A stretch of DNA of 64,000 nucleotides, taken from assembly GCA_963811365.1 (NCBI GenBank), contig CAWEQW010000006.1:372001-436000 (forward strand), read 5' to 3'. Positions 17,138-24,738 of the stretch are shown in pieces. Below the pieces are notes generated by a model that was not told where the DNA came from, ran no database searches, and was given only the letters and a program-made list of their open reading frames with translations. A program made the translations under genes and the position numbers. The DNA is from CAWEQW01 sp963811365 (lineage in GTDB: Bacteria > Actinomycetota > Actinomycetes > Propionibacteriales > Nocardioidaceae). Position 1 is the stretch's first letter. Each line of letters begins with the position of its first letter.

Positions 17138-17842
17138 TCAGGCGTCCGCCGGGTCGTCCTCCAGCCGGAAGCCGACGCCGCGGACGGTGACGACCTTGGT
17201 CGGGGAGGAGTGCTCCTCGAGCTTCTGGCGCAGCCGGCCCACCGTCACGTCGAGGGTCTTGGTGGAGCCGAACCAGTTGCTGTCCCAGACCTCGTCCATC
17301 AGCCGCTCCCGGGTGACCACCGCACCTTGCTCCTCGGCGAGCAGCGCCAGGACGTCGAACTCCTTCGTGGTCAAGAACACCTCGTCGTCGGCGACGAACA
17401 CCCGGCGGGGGCCCGCCTCCACCCGAAGCCCGGGGCCGGAGGTCCCAGCGGGCTCGGGCTCGGCGACCGAGCCTGCGGCGCTGCGCCGGAGCAGGGCCCG
17501 GATCCGGGCGAGGAGCTCGGCGAGACCGAACGGCTTGGCCATGTAGTCGTCGGCGCCGACGTCGAGGCCGACGACCCGGTCGAGCTCGCCGCCCCGCGCG
17601 GTCAGGATCAGGATCGCGACCGACGAGCCGGCGTCCCGGATCCGCCGGCACACCTCGAGCCCGTCGATGTCCGGCAGCCCCAGGTCGAGCACGACGACTC
17701 CGATGCTGTTCGCCACTGCCCGCTCGACGGCGGCGAGACCGGTCGCGACCCGGTCTACGGCGTACCCCTCACGCTCGAGGGTGCGCACCAGGGGCCCGGC
17801 GATCCCGTCGTCGTCCTCGACGACGAGGACCGTGGCTGACAT
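17138..17842 (-). CDS. OmpR/PhoB-family response regulator, orphan
   Basis: 234 residues. Receiver domain with acidic pocket EDDD (9-12), phospho-acceptor Asp53 (VLDLGLPDID), Thr81 and Lys103 (AKPFG); then an OmpR winged helix (VFLTTKEFDVLALLAEEQGAVVTRERL, TLDVTVGRLRQKLEE, VRGVGFRLE). No histidine kinase gene is adjacent, so its partner is elsewhere. TAGGCT 6 nt before the ATG supports a leaderless start, although GGAGG also overlaps the spacer. It is upstream of YbaK on the same strand and downstream of the surface-protein module. Confidence 0.92.
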   Translation of the reverse strand: MSATVLVVEDDDGIAGPLVRTLEREGYAVDRVATGLAAVERAVANSIGVVVLDLGLPDIDGLEVCRRIRDAGSSVAILILTARGGELDRVVGLDVGADDYMAKPFGLAELLARIRALLRRSAAGSVAEPEPAGTSGPGLRVEAGPRRVFVADDEVFLTTKEFDVLALLAEEQGAVVTRERLMDEVWDSNWFGSTKTLDVTVGRLRQKLEEHSSPTKVVTVRGVGFRLEDDPADA

Positions 17843-17848
17843 GCCTCC

Positions 17849-17854
17849 AGCCTA
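17849..17854 (-). promoter_or_regulatory. -10 box of response regulator gene
   Basis: TAGGCT on the reverse strand, 6 nt from the ATG at 17842. Confidence 0.5.
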
Positions 17855-17913
17855 GATGCCCGACCCACCGCGTTCGGGCGGTTCGGGGACCTTCGGGCGA
17901 CAGGCCGTGTGGC

Positions 17914-19677
17914 TCAGAAGTCCTTGTCTGCGGTGCCGGACTCGGTCACCACGCCGGTCGAGCAGGTGGTGCCGGCCAGGTTCTCGGCGTCGCCGGACGG
18001 GCTCCAGGTCATGTTCGCCGCGGTCGCGTAGCTCTTGACGCTCCGGCTCGGCGTCCCCAGCGTCACCGTGATCACGGTCGCGGTCGCTCCGTTCACGGTG
18101 GTCGTGCCGGCGGTCATGGCCGAGCCGTAGAACGACGTGCTCTTCGACACCAGGTTGCTGTGGGTGTTCACCGACCCGAGGTTGGTGCCGCTCACGGAGA
18201 AGGTGTCGCTGCTGCTTTTGTTCGACATCGAGGCGCTGACCGTGGCAGCCGAGGTTCCCGACCAGCCGGGGAGGATCGAGGACGGGCTGGCCTGGCCGCT
18301 GTAGGTGAAGACGATCTGGTCGCCGGCCTCCATCTTGCCCACAGTGCCTCCGGTCCTGTTCACGCTCTGCACGTCGACGCCGCGGAAGGCGTTCGCCACG
18401 GTGGTGGTGACGGTCGCCGAGGTCGTGGTGGTCTTGGAGTCGGTCAGCACGGCCCGGAGGTCGTAGGACCCGTCGGTCACACCGGTGGTCGCCCAGCTGC
18501 AGGTCCACGGCGCCGCCGGGAGCGTGCAGATCGTCGTCCAGGTCGACTTGCCGGCGGGTGAGCGCTGGATGCTGACGGACATCCCACCGGCGGTCGAGTA
18601 GGCGTTGGCGGTCAGGTTCACGCTGCCGCTCAGGAACGGGCCGGGGTTGACCAGCGACACCGACGCAACCGTGTTGCTCACCGTCACCTTGGAGACGGTA
18701 GCGGAGGTCGCGGTGTTGCCGGCCAGGTCGGTGACCACGGCGCGCAGGTCGTACTGCGCGTCCGCGACGCTCGTGCTGTCCAGCGCGCAGGTGTACGGCG
18801 CGTCGCCGACGGTGCACGCGGTGACCCACGACGTGGTGCCGGTCTGCGCGTACTGGACGACGACCTGGTCGACGCCGCTGTCGGCGTCGGAGGGGTTCGT
18901 GACCACCGAGACGACGCCGCTCACGGTGCTGTTGCGCTTCGGGCTCGTGATGCTCACCGACGGCGCGGCGTTGTCCACGAGGATCCCGTCGACCTCGTCC
19001 TGGTAGGTCCTGCCGCCGACGACCGCGACGGCGCGCAGGTCGTAGGTGCCCGTGCTCGGCGTCCAGCTGCAGCTCACGGTCGCCGCGGTCGTCGTGCAGC
19101 CGGCGACCGTGCTCCACGTGGCCGCATCGCTCTCGGAGTACTCGATCCGCAGGGCGCTGATCGTCTGCGACCCGGCATCGCTGATCGCCGCGTGGAGCCC
19201 GATCGTGCCACGCAGGTTGTCGCCGGGCTCGGTCAGGGTGACGCTGGCGGTGTTGAGCACCGTCGTGGCGACGGTGTCCGAGGTGGCGGAGTTGCCGGCG
19301 GCGTCGGTGGCGACGGCGCGCAGCGCGTAGGCGCCGTCGGTCACGCCGGTGGTGTCCCACGCGCAGCCGTACGGCGCGGTGGGGTCCGTGCAGATCGTGG
19401 TCCAGGTCCCGCTGCCGGAGGCCGCGTAGGCGATGGCGACCGAGGCCACGCTGCTGCGGGCGTCGGACGCGGTTGCGGAGACCGTCGTGGTGCCGGACAC
19501 CGCCGATGCGGGCGCGGTCATCGCCACGACCGGGGGCGTCCAGTCGTTCGATGCGGAGATCGAGGCGGTTCCGGACGTCCGCGCCGTGAAGGTGGCCCCA
19601 CTGAAGCCCGGCATGGCGAACGCCCCCAGGAGCAGCGCGAGGCTGGCCAGGAGGAGCAGGCGGGGCCGGGTGTTCAT
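17914..19677 (-). CDS. Secreted Ig-like repeat protein with SipW-type signal peptide
   Basis: 587 residues. After a hydrophobic segment (LLLLASLALLLGAFAMPGF) comes SGATFTARTSGTAS, the same SGATFT junction as the TasA-like protein of this cluster and unlike a classical AxA site. Four Ig-like repeats of about 90 residues follow, each ending in a variant of YDLRAVVTDLAGNTAT and holding a Cys pair around TTICT...YGCAWDTTG, so disulfides are likely. The C-terminal 130 residues are a separate beta-rich domain. No LPXTG or anchor is seen. Starts 3 bp after the signal peptidase stop; likely processed by that enzyme and displayed or released as a surface or fibre-associated protein. Confidence 0.85.
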   Translation of the reverse strand: MNTRPRLLLLASLALLLGAFAMPGFSGATFTARTSGTASISASNDWTPPVVAMTAPASAVSGTTTVSATASDARSSVASVAIAYAASGSGTWTTICTDPTAPYGCAWDTTGVTDGAYALRAVATDAAGNSATSDTVATTVLNTASVTLTEPGDNLRGTIGLHAAISDAGSQTISALRIEYSESDAATWSTVAGCTTTAATVSCSWTPSTGTYDLRAVAVVGGRTYQDEVDGILVDNAAPSVSITSPKRNSTVSGVVSVVTNPSDADSGVDQVVVQYAQTGTTSWVTACTVGDAPYTCALDSTSVADAQYDLRAVVTDLAGNTATSATVSKVTVSNTVASVSLVNPGPFLSGSVNLTANAYSTAGGMSVSIQRSPAGKSTWTTICTLPAAPWTCSWATTGVTDGSYDLRAVLTDSKTTTTSATVTTTVANAFRGVDVQSVNRTGGTVGKMEAGDQIVFTYSGQASPSSILPGWSGTSAATVSASMSNKSSSDTFSVSGTNLGSVNTHSNLVSKSTSFYGSAMTAGTTTVNGATATVITVTLGTPSRSVKSYATAANMTWSPSGDAENLAGTTCSTGVVTESGTADKDF

Positions 19678-19680
19678 GGG

Positions 19681-20262
19681 TCAGACTCCGATGAGGTCGT
19701 CGCGGGTGTCGGGGGCGGAGTGTCCGGTGTCGCCGGGCCGGAGCGCCTTGACGAGCTCCACGATGCTGAGGAGGGCGATGATGGCCGCCGGGATGCCGAT
19801 CACGAGCATCCGCACGGTGCGGTCGGCCAGCGCGATGAAGACGTAGCCGACGTAGGGCACGTTGAGCTGCATCCGGGGCTGCACGGCGCCGTCGAGCTGG
19901 AAGGTCCACGGGTCGCGGTCGGCGTTGGCGTCACCCTTGGTGCGCAGGACCAGGTCGCCGGCGCGCGCGTCGTGGCGGAGGCTGACGATCCGGTGCGTCA
20001 CCAGATGGTCGACGCCGGAGCCGGCCGGGGGCTGGTAGGTGATCACGTCGCCGAGCCTGAGCTGGTCGACGGGGACGGACTTGTCGAAGGCGACGGAGCC
20101 GATCTCGAAGGTGCCCGACATGGAGCCGCCGGTGATCACGTAGCGCTCGTAGCCGAAGAGGCTTGGGAGGACGAACGCGAGCGAGACCAGGCAGACGGCG
20201 GCCACCAGGACGGTGGCGAGCATGCGGCCGAGGCGAGCGGTGAGCTGGCGGGCACTGCGCAT
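19681..20262 (-). CDS. sipW: Signal peptidase I, SipW/ER (S26B) type
   Basis: 193 residues with N-terminal membrane helix (LATVLVAAVCLVSLAFVL), catalytic Ser47 in GGSMSGTFEIGSV, GDVITYQPP, and His90 in VTHRIVSL where housekeeping bacterial enzymes have Lys. Ser-His is the mark of the SipW/archaeal/ER class. A second helix (VIGIPAAIIALLSIVELV) is at the C-terminus. ATG at 20262 has GGAGGA upstream, better than earlier in-frame starts. It lies between the TasA-like gene and the Ig-repeat gene and is expected to mature both. Gene name is by class and context. Confidence 0.88.
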   Translation of the reverse strand: MRSARQLTARLGRMLATVLVAAVCLVSLAFVLPSLFGYERYVITGGSMSGTFEIGSVAFDKSVPVDQLRLGDVITYQPPAGSGVDHLVTHRIVSLRHDARAGDLVLRTKGDANADRDPWTFQLDGAVQPRMQLNVPYVGYVFIALADRTVRMLVIGIPAAIIALLSIVELVKALRPGDTGHSAPDTRDDLIGV

Positions 20263-20346
20263 CTCGGGCTCCTCCGGGAAGTGGGGCGCCTGGCGGCGCC
20301 GGTGCTGCGAGTGGTGCAGATGGTGCGGGGCGGCTGACCGGTGAGA

Positions 20347-20385
20347 CCCTGGCGGGGGACTCGGGGGACTCATCCCCCGCCAGGG
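20347..20385 (-). terminator. Strong hairpin between tasA-like and sipW genes
   Basis: A perfect 13 bp inverted repeat, CCCTGGCGGGGGA at 20347-20359 and TCCCCCGCCAGGG at 20373-20385, 13 nt loop. It lies in the 167 bp after the TasA-like stop and before the SipW start. No U-run follows, so it may attenuate read-through or protect the upstream mRNA end, giving more structural protein than peptidase. Confidence 0.7.
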
Positions 20386-20429
20386 GGTCGGTGGGTCAGA
20401 CCGTCATGGAGTGACGCTGCAGGCTTCGG

Positions 20430-20975
20430 TCACTGACCGGTGTGCGAGCCGTCGACCTGCACGCCGTCCCAGGTGAAGGCGGCCTCGGCGTGCTTGGCCT
20501 GGTTCTCGTTGCCGGCGCTGCTCTTCAGAGCCACGTCGAAGGTGTAGGTGTGCGCCTCGCCGGCTGCCCAGGCGCCGCCCGGGAGGACGGTCGCGCCCGC
20601 CGTGGCGAGCCCGCCAAGCGAGCCGCTGTAGACGTCGGCCTTGGCGGTGTCGTCGTGGATGGTCAGGGCGAGGTCGCCCGTCGTGAACTGGTCGACCACG
20701 TCGGTCTCGGTGAGCTTGAAGCTCTGCGCCAGCGAGCCGGAGTTGGTGATCGTGACCGTGCTGCTCACGTCGTCGCCGGGCTTGATGTTGGTCAGGTCGA
20801 GGATCGCCTTGTTGTCCTTGCTGTTGGACTGGAGCAGCGTGCCGCTGGTGACGCCGCTGACCTTGTTGTGCGAGGTGCTGGTGAAGGTGGCGCCCGAGCC
20901 GACCGCGATCGCCCCCGCCGCGAGAAGGGTGGCCATCGGGATGAGGACCTTGCGGCTCTTGATCGTGGTGAACAT
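20430..20975 (-). CDS. TasA/camelysin-like secreted protein
   Basis: 181 residues. Signal segment KSRKVLIPMATLLAAGAIAVG followed by SGATFTSTSHNKVSG, the SipW-type motif; then a jelly-roll body (LLQSNSKDNKAILDLTNIKPGDDVSSTVTITNSGSLAQSFKLTET) as in TasA/camelysin, proteins that form extracellular fibres in Bacillus biofilms. Start at 20975 has AGGGAGA upstream. First gene of the cluster with sipW and the Ig-repeat gene. Fibre formation here is inference from family and context. Confidence 0.85.
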   Translation of the reverse strand: MFTTIKSRKVLIPMATLLAAGAIAVGSGATFTSTSHNKVSGVTSGTLLQSNSKDNKAILDLTNIKPGDDVSSTVTITNSGSLAQSFKLTETDVVDQFTTGDLALTIHDDTAKADVYSGSLGGLATAGATVLPGGAWAAGEAHTYTFDVALKSSAGNENQAKHAEAAFTWDGVQVDGSHTGQ

Positions 20976-21140
20976 GGTGTGGATCTCCCTGTGAGTCTCT
21001 GTCTGGTCTTTCCCCCCGGCTCGGTTGCCGGTGACAGAAACGTTACGGATGTCCGATCCACGCGGTTTACACGTCAATGCCTCGCTTGCTCCACAACTAG
21101 GTAACAGTCTCAGTACTCTCTTCGTACCCTCGGAGGGCGG

Positions 21141-21638
21141 TCAGAGGACCTGCAGGCCGTACATCTCCCCCAGCGGGTCGCTGATCAGCTCGAGCCGGGC
21201 ACCGTCGGGGTCGCGGAAGTACACCGAGACCTCGCTGTGCACCTCGTGCGGCACGCCGGCCGCGTCGAGCCGCCGCACCGCGGCGCGCCACTCCTCCGGC
21301 GTCATCGAGATCGCGATGTGGTGCAGGCCGCCGAGCACCTCGGCGTACGGGCCGACGTCGAGGCCGGGGAAGTCGAAGAAGGCCAGCAGGTTGCCGTTGC
21401 CGATGTCGAAGAAGAAGTGCGACGAGCCCGGGTAGTCCCGGTTCTCGATCAGCTCGGTCAGCGGGAAGCCGAGCACCTCCTGGTAGAAGCGCACCGTGCG
21501 CTCGACGTCGCCGCTGACGAGCGCGGTGTGGTGCAGGCCCCGAGCGGTGCTCCGTGGACGGCTGCCGGCAGGCGCGAGGAAGGTGTCGCGGATGCGGGCG
21601 CGCTGGGCGGTGACCGCGTCGAGGTCGTAGGTGGCCAT
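21141..21638 (-). CDS. VOC/glyoxalase superfamily protein
   Basis: 165 residues, one full pair of beta-alpha-beta-beta-beta modules: GLHHTALVSGDVERTVRFYQEVLGFPL, GLHHIAISMTPEEWRAAV and FRDPDGARLELISDP. His in HHTAL and HHIAI and Glu in RLELI are the metal-ligand positions of the superfamily. Roles range from glyoxalase to ring-cleaving dioxygenase and cannot be set here. A 30-residue helical extension precedes the fold. It lies behind the TasA-like gene on the same strand but is separated by 165 bp. Confidence 0.82.
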   Translation of the reverse strand: MATYDLDAVTAQRARIRDTFLAPAGSRPRSTARGLHHTALVSGDVERTVRFYQEVLGFPLTELIENRDYPGSSHFFFDIGNGNLLAFFDFPGLDVGPYAEVLGGLHHIAISMTPEEWRAAVRRLDAAGVPHEVHSEVSVYFRDPDGARLELISDPLGEMYGLQVL

Positions 21639-21768
21639 ACCGCATCATCGCGGGCGCGACCCGCGGCAGACAACCGATGTCGCTGACTGCGAGCGATCGA
21701 GTCACTAGCGTTTCTCCCAGGGGACGCCACAGCGGTGCCCACCCGGCGTCCCGGAAGCGAGGCAGACC

Positions 21769-22385
21769 ATGAGCGACCCGAACCAGCCCGCACCCCCGCC
21801 CCCGGAGCCCCAGCCGGGTCAGTCCGGCTACTACCAGCCGGGATACCAGCCGGGCTACCAGCCCGCGCCTCCCCGCCGACCGGACCCGTCTCGGTCGCCG
21901 GCCAGCCCGCGGATCTCGGCCTGCGCTTCGTCGCGCGGCTCATCGACGTGATCCTCGTGGGCATCGTGAACTCGCTGCTGACCGCGGTGATCGTGGTGGG
22001 CTGGATGAGCGCCAACGGCGGCTTCGCCGGCTACAGCGTCGGCGGGTCGTGGGCGGCGCGCGCGGTGAGCGCCCTGCTCACCTCGGCGATCAGCCTGGCG
22101 TACTTCACGCTGATGGAGTCCCGGACCGGCAAGACCCTCGGCAAGATGCTTCTGAAGCTCGAGACCCACGGCGCCGCGGGCGGCATGCCCACCGTCGAGG
22201 AGGCGCTCAAGCGCAACCTGTGGGTCGCGATCGGCGTGATCGGCGTGCTCCCGTTCCTCGGCTGGCTCAGCGGACCGCTGGAGCTGGCCGCCGTGATCGC
22301 GATCATGGTGACGATCAGCAGCTCGCCGACCAAGCAGGGCTGGCACGACCGGTGGGCCGGCACGCAGGTGGTGCGCACCGGCTGA
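21769..22385 (+). pseudogene. RDD family membrane protein, one frameshift
   Basis: From ATG 21769 (ribosome site GAGGCAG) the frame reads a Pro/Gln/Tyr-rich cytoplasmic start with YYQPGYQPGYQPA repeats, then derails near 21872 in a CCTCCCC run. The next frame carries the RDD domain to 22385: LGLRFVARLIDVILVGIV (Arg-Asp signature), three membrane helices and KQGWHDRWAGTQVV. One missing base explains the break. RDD proteins are small membrane proteins, some with sodium/proton antiport activity; the function is open. Intact coding on both sides favours a sequencing error. Confidence 0.8.
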
Positions 22386-22408
22386 CCTCCACCACCCGAG
22401 CGTGACCC

Positions 22409-22434
22409 GAGAGCCCCGCCCCGGCGGGGCTCTC
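22409..22434. terminator. Bidirectional terminator between RDD and VOC genes
   Basis: A perfect 12 bp inverted repeat, GAGAGCCCCGCC at 22409-22420 and GGCGGGGCTCTC at 22423-22434, between two convergent stops (22385 and 22442). Confidence 0.75.
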
Positions 22435-22441
22435 GCCCGCT

Positions 22442-22846
22442 TCAGGCGACCAACGCCGCGGGGTCCATGTAGATCAGCTCCCAGAGGTGACGGTCCGGGT
22501 CCTCGAAGCTCCAGCCGTACATCGGCCCGTCCTGCACGGGCGCGTTCGACGGTCGTCCCCCGGCCGCCAGCGCCGTCTCGACGAGGGTGTCGACCTCCTC
22601 GCGGCTGTCCGCGGAGAGCGCCACGATGACCTCGTTGTCCGCCGCGGTGTCCGCGAGCCGCTTGCGCGTGAAGGTCGCGTAGAAGGAGCGCTCCAGCAGC
22701 ATCACGTACGCGTCGTCGCCGATGACCATGCACGCGGCCCGGTCGTCACTGAACTGCTCGTTGAAGTGGAAGCCCAGCGCGGTCCAGAACGCCCGGCTCG
22801 CGGCGAGGTCGCGAACGGGGAGGTTGACGAAGGTCTTGCGGGCCAT
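22442..22846 (-). CDS. VOC family protein (glyoxalase/bleomycin-resistance fold)
   Basis: 134 residues: KTFVNLPVRDLAASRAFWTALGFHFNEQFSDDRAACMVIG then the second module ending GWSFEDPDRHLWELIYMD. The His of the first strand is replaced by Asn (VNLPV), as in many non-glyoxalase members of this YaeR/DUF1428-like group. GAGAGG precedes the ATG at 22846. It is divergent from the SnoaL-type ECF sigma factor across 166 bp; in M. tuberculosis, SigG is linked to genes with glyoxalase folds, so it may be a target of that sigma factor. Confidence 0.82.
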   Translation of the reverse strand: MARKTFVNLPVRDLAASRAFWTALGFHFNEQFSDDRAACMVIGDDAYVMLLERSFYATFTRKRLADTAADNEVIVALSADSREEVDTLVETALAAGGRPSNAPVQDGPMYGWSFEDPDRHLWELIYMDPAALVA

Positions 22847-23012
22847 GCGGACCACCTCTCGGGGGATCGGTCGGTGCACCGGGCGGTCCCGGGCGTTCGT
22901 CCAGGCAGACCGGGGGCGGTCCGCGGACTCATCGCGATGAGTTCCGGCGGCGCACCAGGTCTGTACAGCGCCGGAGCATCACGCAAGGCTGGGTCCGACC
23001 CGAGGAGGAGCA

Positions 23013-24008
23013 GTGACCGACACGCTGAGCCAGACCCCCGTCGAAGGCCGCCCGGCGGCGGAGGACTTCCCGGCGGCCACGGATCCCTACCGCCGCGAGC
23101 TGTTCGCGCACTGCTACCGGATGACCGGCTCGGTGCACGATGCCGAGGACCTCGTGCAGGAGACCTACCTGCGGGCGTGGAGGGCCTACCACCGCTTCGA
23201 GGGCAGGTCGTCGGTGCGGACCTGGCTCTACCGGATCGCCACCAACGTCTGCCTCACGGCGCTGGAGGGCAAGTCCCGCCGGCCGCTGCCCACCGGGCTG
23301 GGCGCGCCGAGCACCGAGCCGGGCGCACCCCTGACGCAGGACCACGAGGTCCCCTGGCTGGAGCCGGTGCCCGACACCCTGCTCGAGACCGCGGACCCGG
23401 CGGCGATCGCCTCCTCGCGCGCCTCCATCCGGCTCGCCTTCGTGGCCGCGCTCCAGCACCTTCCCGCCCGCCAGCGCGCGGTGCTGATCCTGCGCGACGT
23501 GCTGAGGTGGCGGGCCGCCGAGGTGGCCGACGCGCTGGACACGACCACGGTGGCGGTGAACAGCGCCCTGCAGCGCGCCCACGCGACCATCGACGCGGCG
23601 GCGCTGGACGAGGAGAGCGTCCGCGAGCCGGAGTCGGCGCAGCAGCGTGCGCTGCTGGACCGGTACGTCGAGGCGTTCTGGGCCAAGGACATCGCCACGA
23701 TCGTGTCGATGCTCACCGAGGACGCGGTGTGGGAGATGCCTCCCTACGTCGGCTGGTACCAGGGAGCCGAGACGATCGGCCGGCTCATCGACACCCAGTG
23801 CCCGGGTGGGGTGCACGACATGCGGCTGCTGCGGACCCGCGCCAACGGGCAGCACGCGTTCGGCCTCTACATGCGCGACGAGCAGGACGTCTTCCGCCCG
23901 TTCCACCTGCAGGTGCTCAGCTTGGACGATCGGGCGAAGGTCACCCACGTCGCGGCCTTCTTCGACGCCGCGCTGTTCGGCACCTTCGGCCTGCCAGACC
24001 GGCTCTGA
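23013..24008 (+). CDS. ECF sigma factor with C-terminal SnoaL domain, SigG-like
   Basis: 331 residues. Region sigma2 (about 25-95: YRRELFAHCYRMTGSVHDAEDLVQETYLRAWRAY), sigma4 (about 140-195: LQHLPARQRAVLILRDVLRWRAAEVAD) and a SnoaL-like domain (about 205-325: RYVEAFWAKDIATIVSMLTEDAVWEMPP). This order marks the TIGR02960/SigG group, where the extra domain tunes activity in place of a separate anti-sigma factor. No anti-sigma gene is adjacent. GAGGAG lies before the ATG. The next gene starts 17 bp after its stop, so they are co-transcribed. Confidence 0.88.
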   Translation: MTDTLSQTPVEGRPAAEDFPAATDPYRRELFAHCYRMTGSVHDAEDLVQETYLRAWRAYHRFEGRSSVRTWLYRIATNVCLTALEGKSRRPLPTGLGAPSTEPGAPLTQDHEVPWLEPVPDTLLETADPAAIASSRASIRLAFVAALQHLPARQRAVLILRDVLRWRAAEVADALDTTTVAVNSALQRAHATIDAAALDEESVREPESAQQRALLDRYVEAFWAKDIATIVSMLTEDAVWEMPPYVGWYQGAETIGRLIDTQCPGGVHDMRLLRTRANGQHAFGLYMRDEQDVFRPFHLQVLSLDDRAKVTHVAAFFDAALFGTFGLPDRL

Positions 24009-24025
24009 GGCGACGCGACGCCGTC

Positions 24026-24628
24026 ATGCTGCCGCAGCTGCGATCCGATGCGGGTGGCGTCGCGCTGCTGGGTCGCGCGGTGGACTACACCCGCGGCAGT
24101 CTCGCTCTGGTCGCCCCCCGGCTGCTGCGCGCGCCGACACCCTGCCGCGACTGGGACCTGCGAGCGCTGCTGCGGCACATGGACGACTCCCTCGCCGCGC
24201 TCACCGAGGCGGCGGAGCTCGGGTACGTCGACCTTCGGCAGGTCCCGGACAGCCCGGTGAGTCGGCCGGCGGAGGACTCGGCGAGGGTGCTCGTCGACCG
24301 GCTGCGCGAGCGGGCGTGCGCGCTGCTCGGCGCGTGGACGGGCGCGCCCGCGGACCGGCTGCCACGGGTGCACGACCGGCCGGTGCCGGCGGACCTGCTG
24401 GCCAGGGCGGGTGCCGTGGAGATCGCCGTGCACGGCTGGGACGTCGCCGCGGCCTGCGGCGGTCGGCGCCCGCTGCCGGAACCGCTCGCCCGCGCGCTGC
24501 TCGACGTCGTGCCCGCGGTGGTGTCCGCCGCCGACCGCCCGCTGCGCTTCGCCGCGCCCGTCGGCGTACCACGGGAGGCTGCGGCGGCCACCCGGCTGCT
24601 CGGGCTCCTCGGCCGGGCCGCGGCCTGA
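24026..24628 (+). CDS. TIGR03086/mycothiol-dependent maleylpyruvate isomerase-fold protein
   Basis: 200 residues of the DinB-like four-helix fold used by mycothiol enzymes: LGRAVDYTRGSLALVAPRLL, PTPCRDWDLRALLRHMDDSLAAL and the third-ligand region GAVEIAVHGWDVAAACG. His in RHMDDS and HGWD fit the metal site. Members bind Zn/Ni and may use mycothiol. The substrate is unknown. Co-transcribed with the SigG-like factor, which suggests a thiol/aldehyde stress theme together with the divergent VOC gene. Confidence 0.8.
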   Translation: MLPQLRSDAGGVALLGRAVDYTRGSLALVAPRLLRAPTPCRDWDLRALLRHMDDSLAALTEAAELGYVDLRQVPDSPVSRPAEDSARVLVDRLRERACALLGAWTGAPADRLPRVHDRPVPADLLARAGAVEIAVHGWDVAAACGGRRPLPEPLARALLDVVPAVVSAADRPLRFAAPVGVPREAAAATRLLGLLGRAAA

Positions 24629-24642
24629 GCCTCAGCGGTGCA

Positions 24643-24684
24643 GCCGGGCGAGCACGTCCGCGGGCGCGAGTGCGGCCGCCCGGC
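24643..24684. terminator. Possible convergent terminator
   Basis: GCCGGGCG at 24643-24650 pairs with CGCCCGGC at 24677-24684 around a 26 nt GC-rich loop, in the 110 bp between two convergent stops. Confidence 0.4.
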
Positions 24685-24738
24685 AGCGAGACGAGGGCCG
24701 GTGACCGGGGCGCCGTACCCGCCCTCCGTGGCCCCGCC

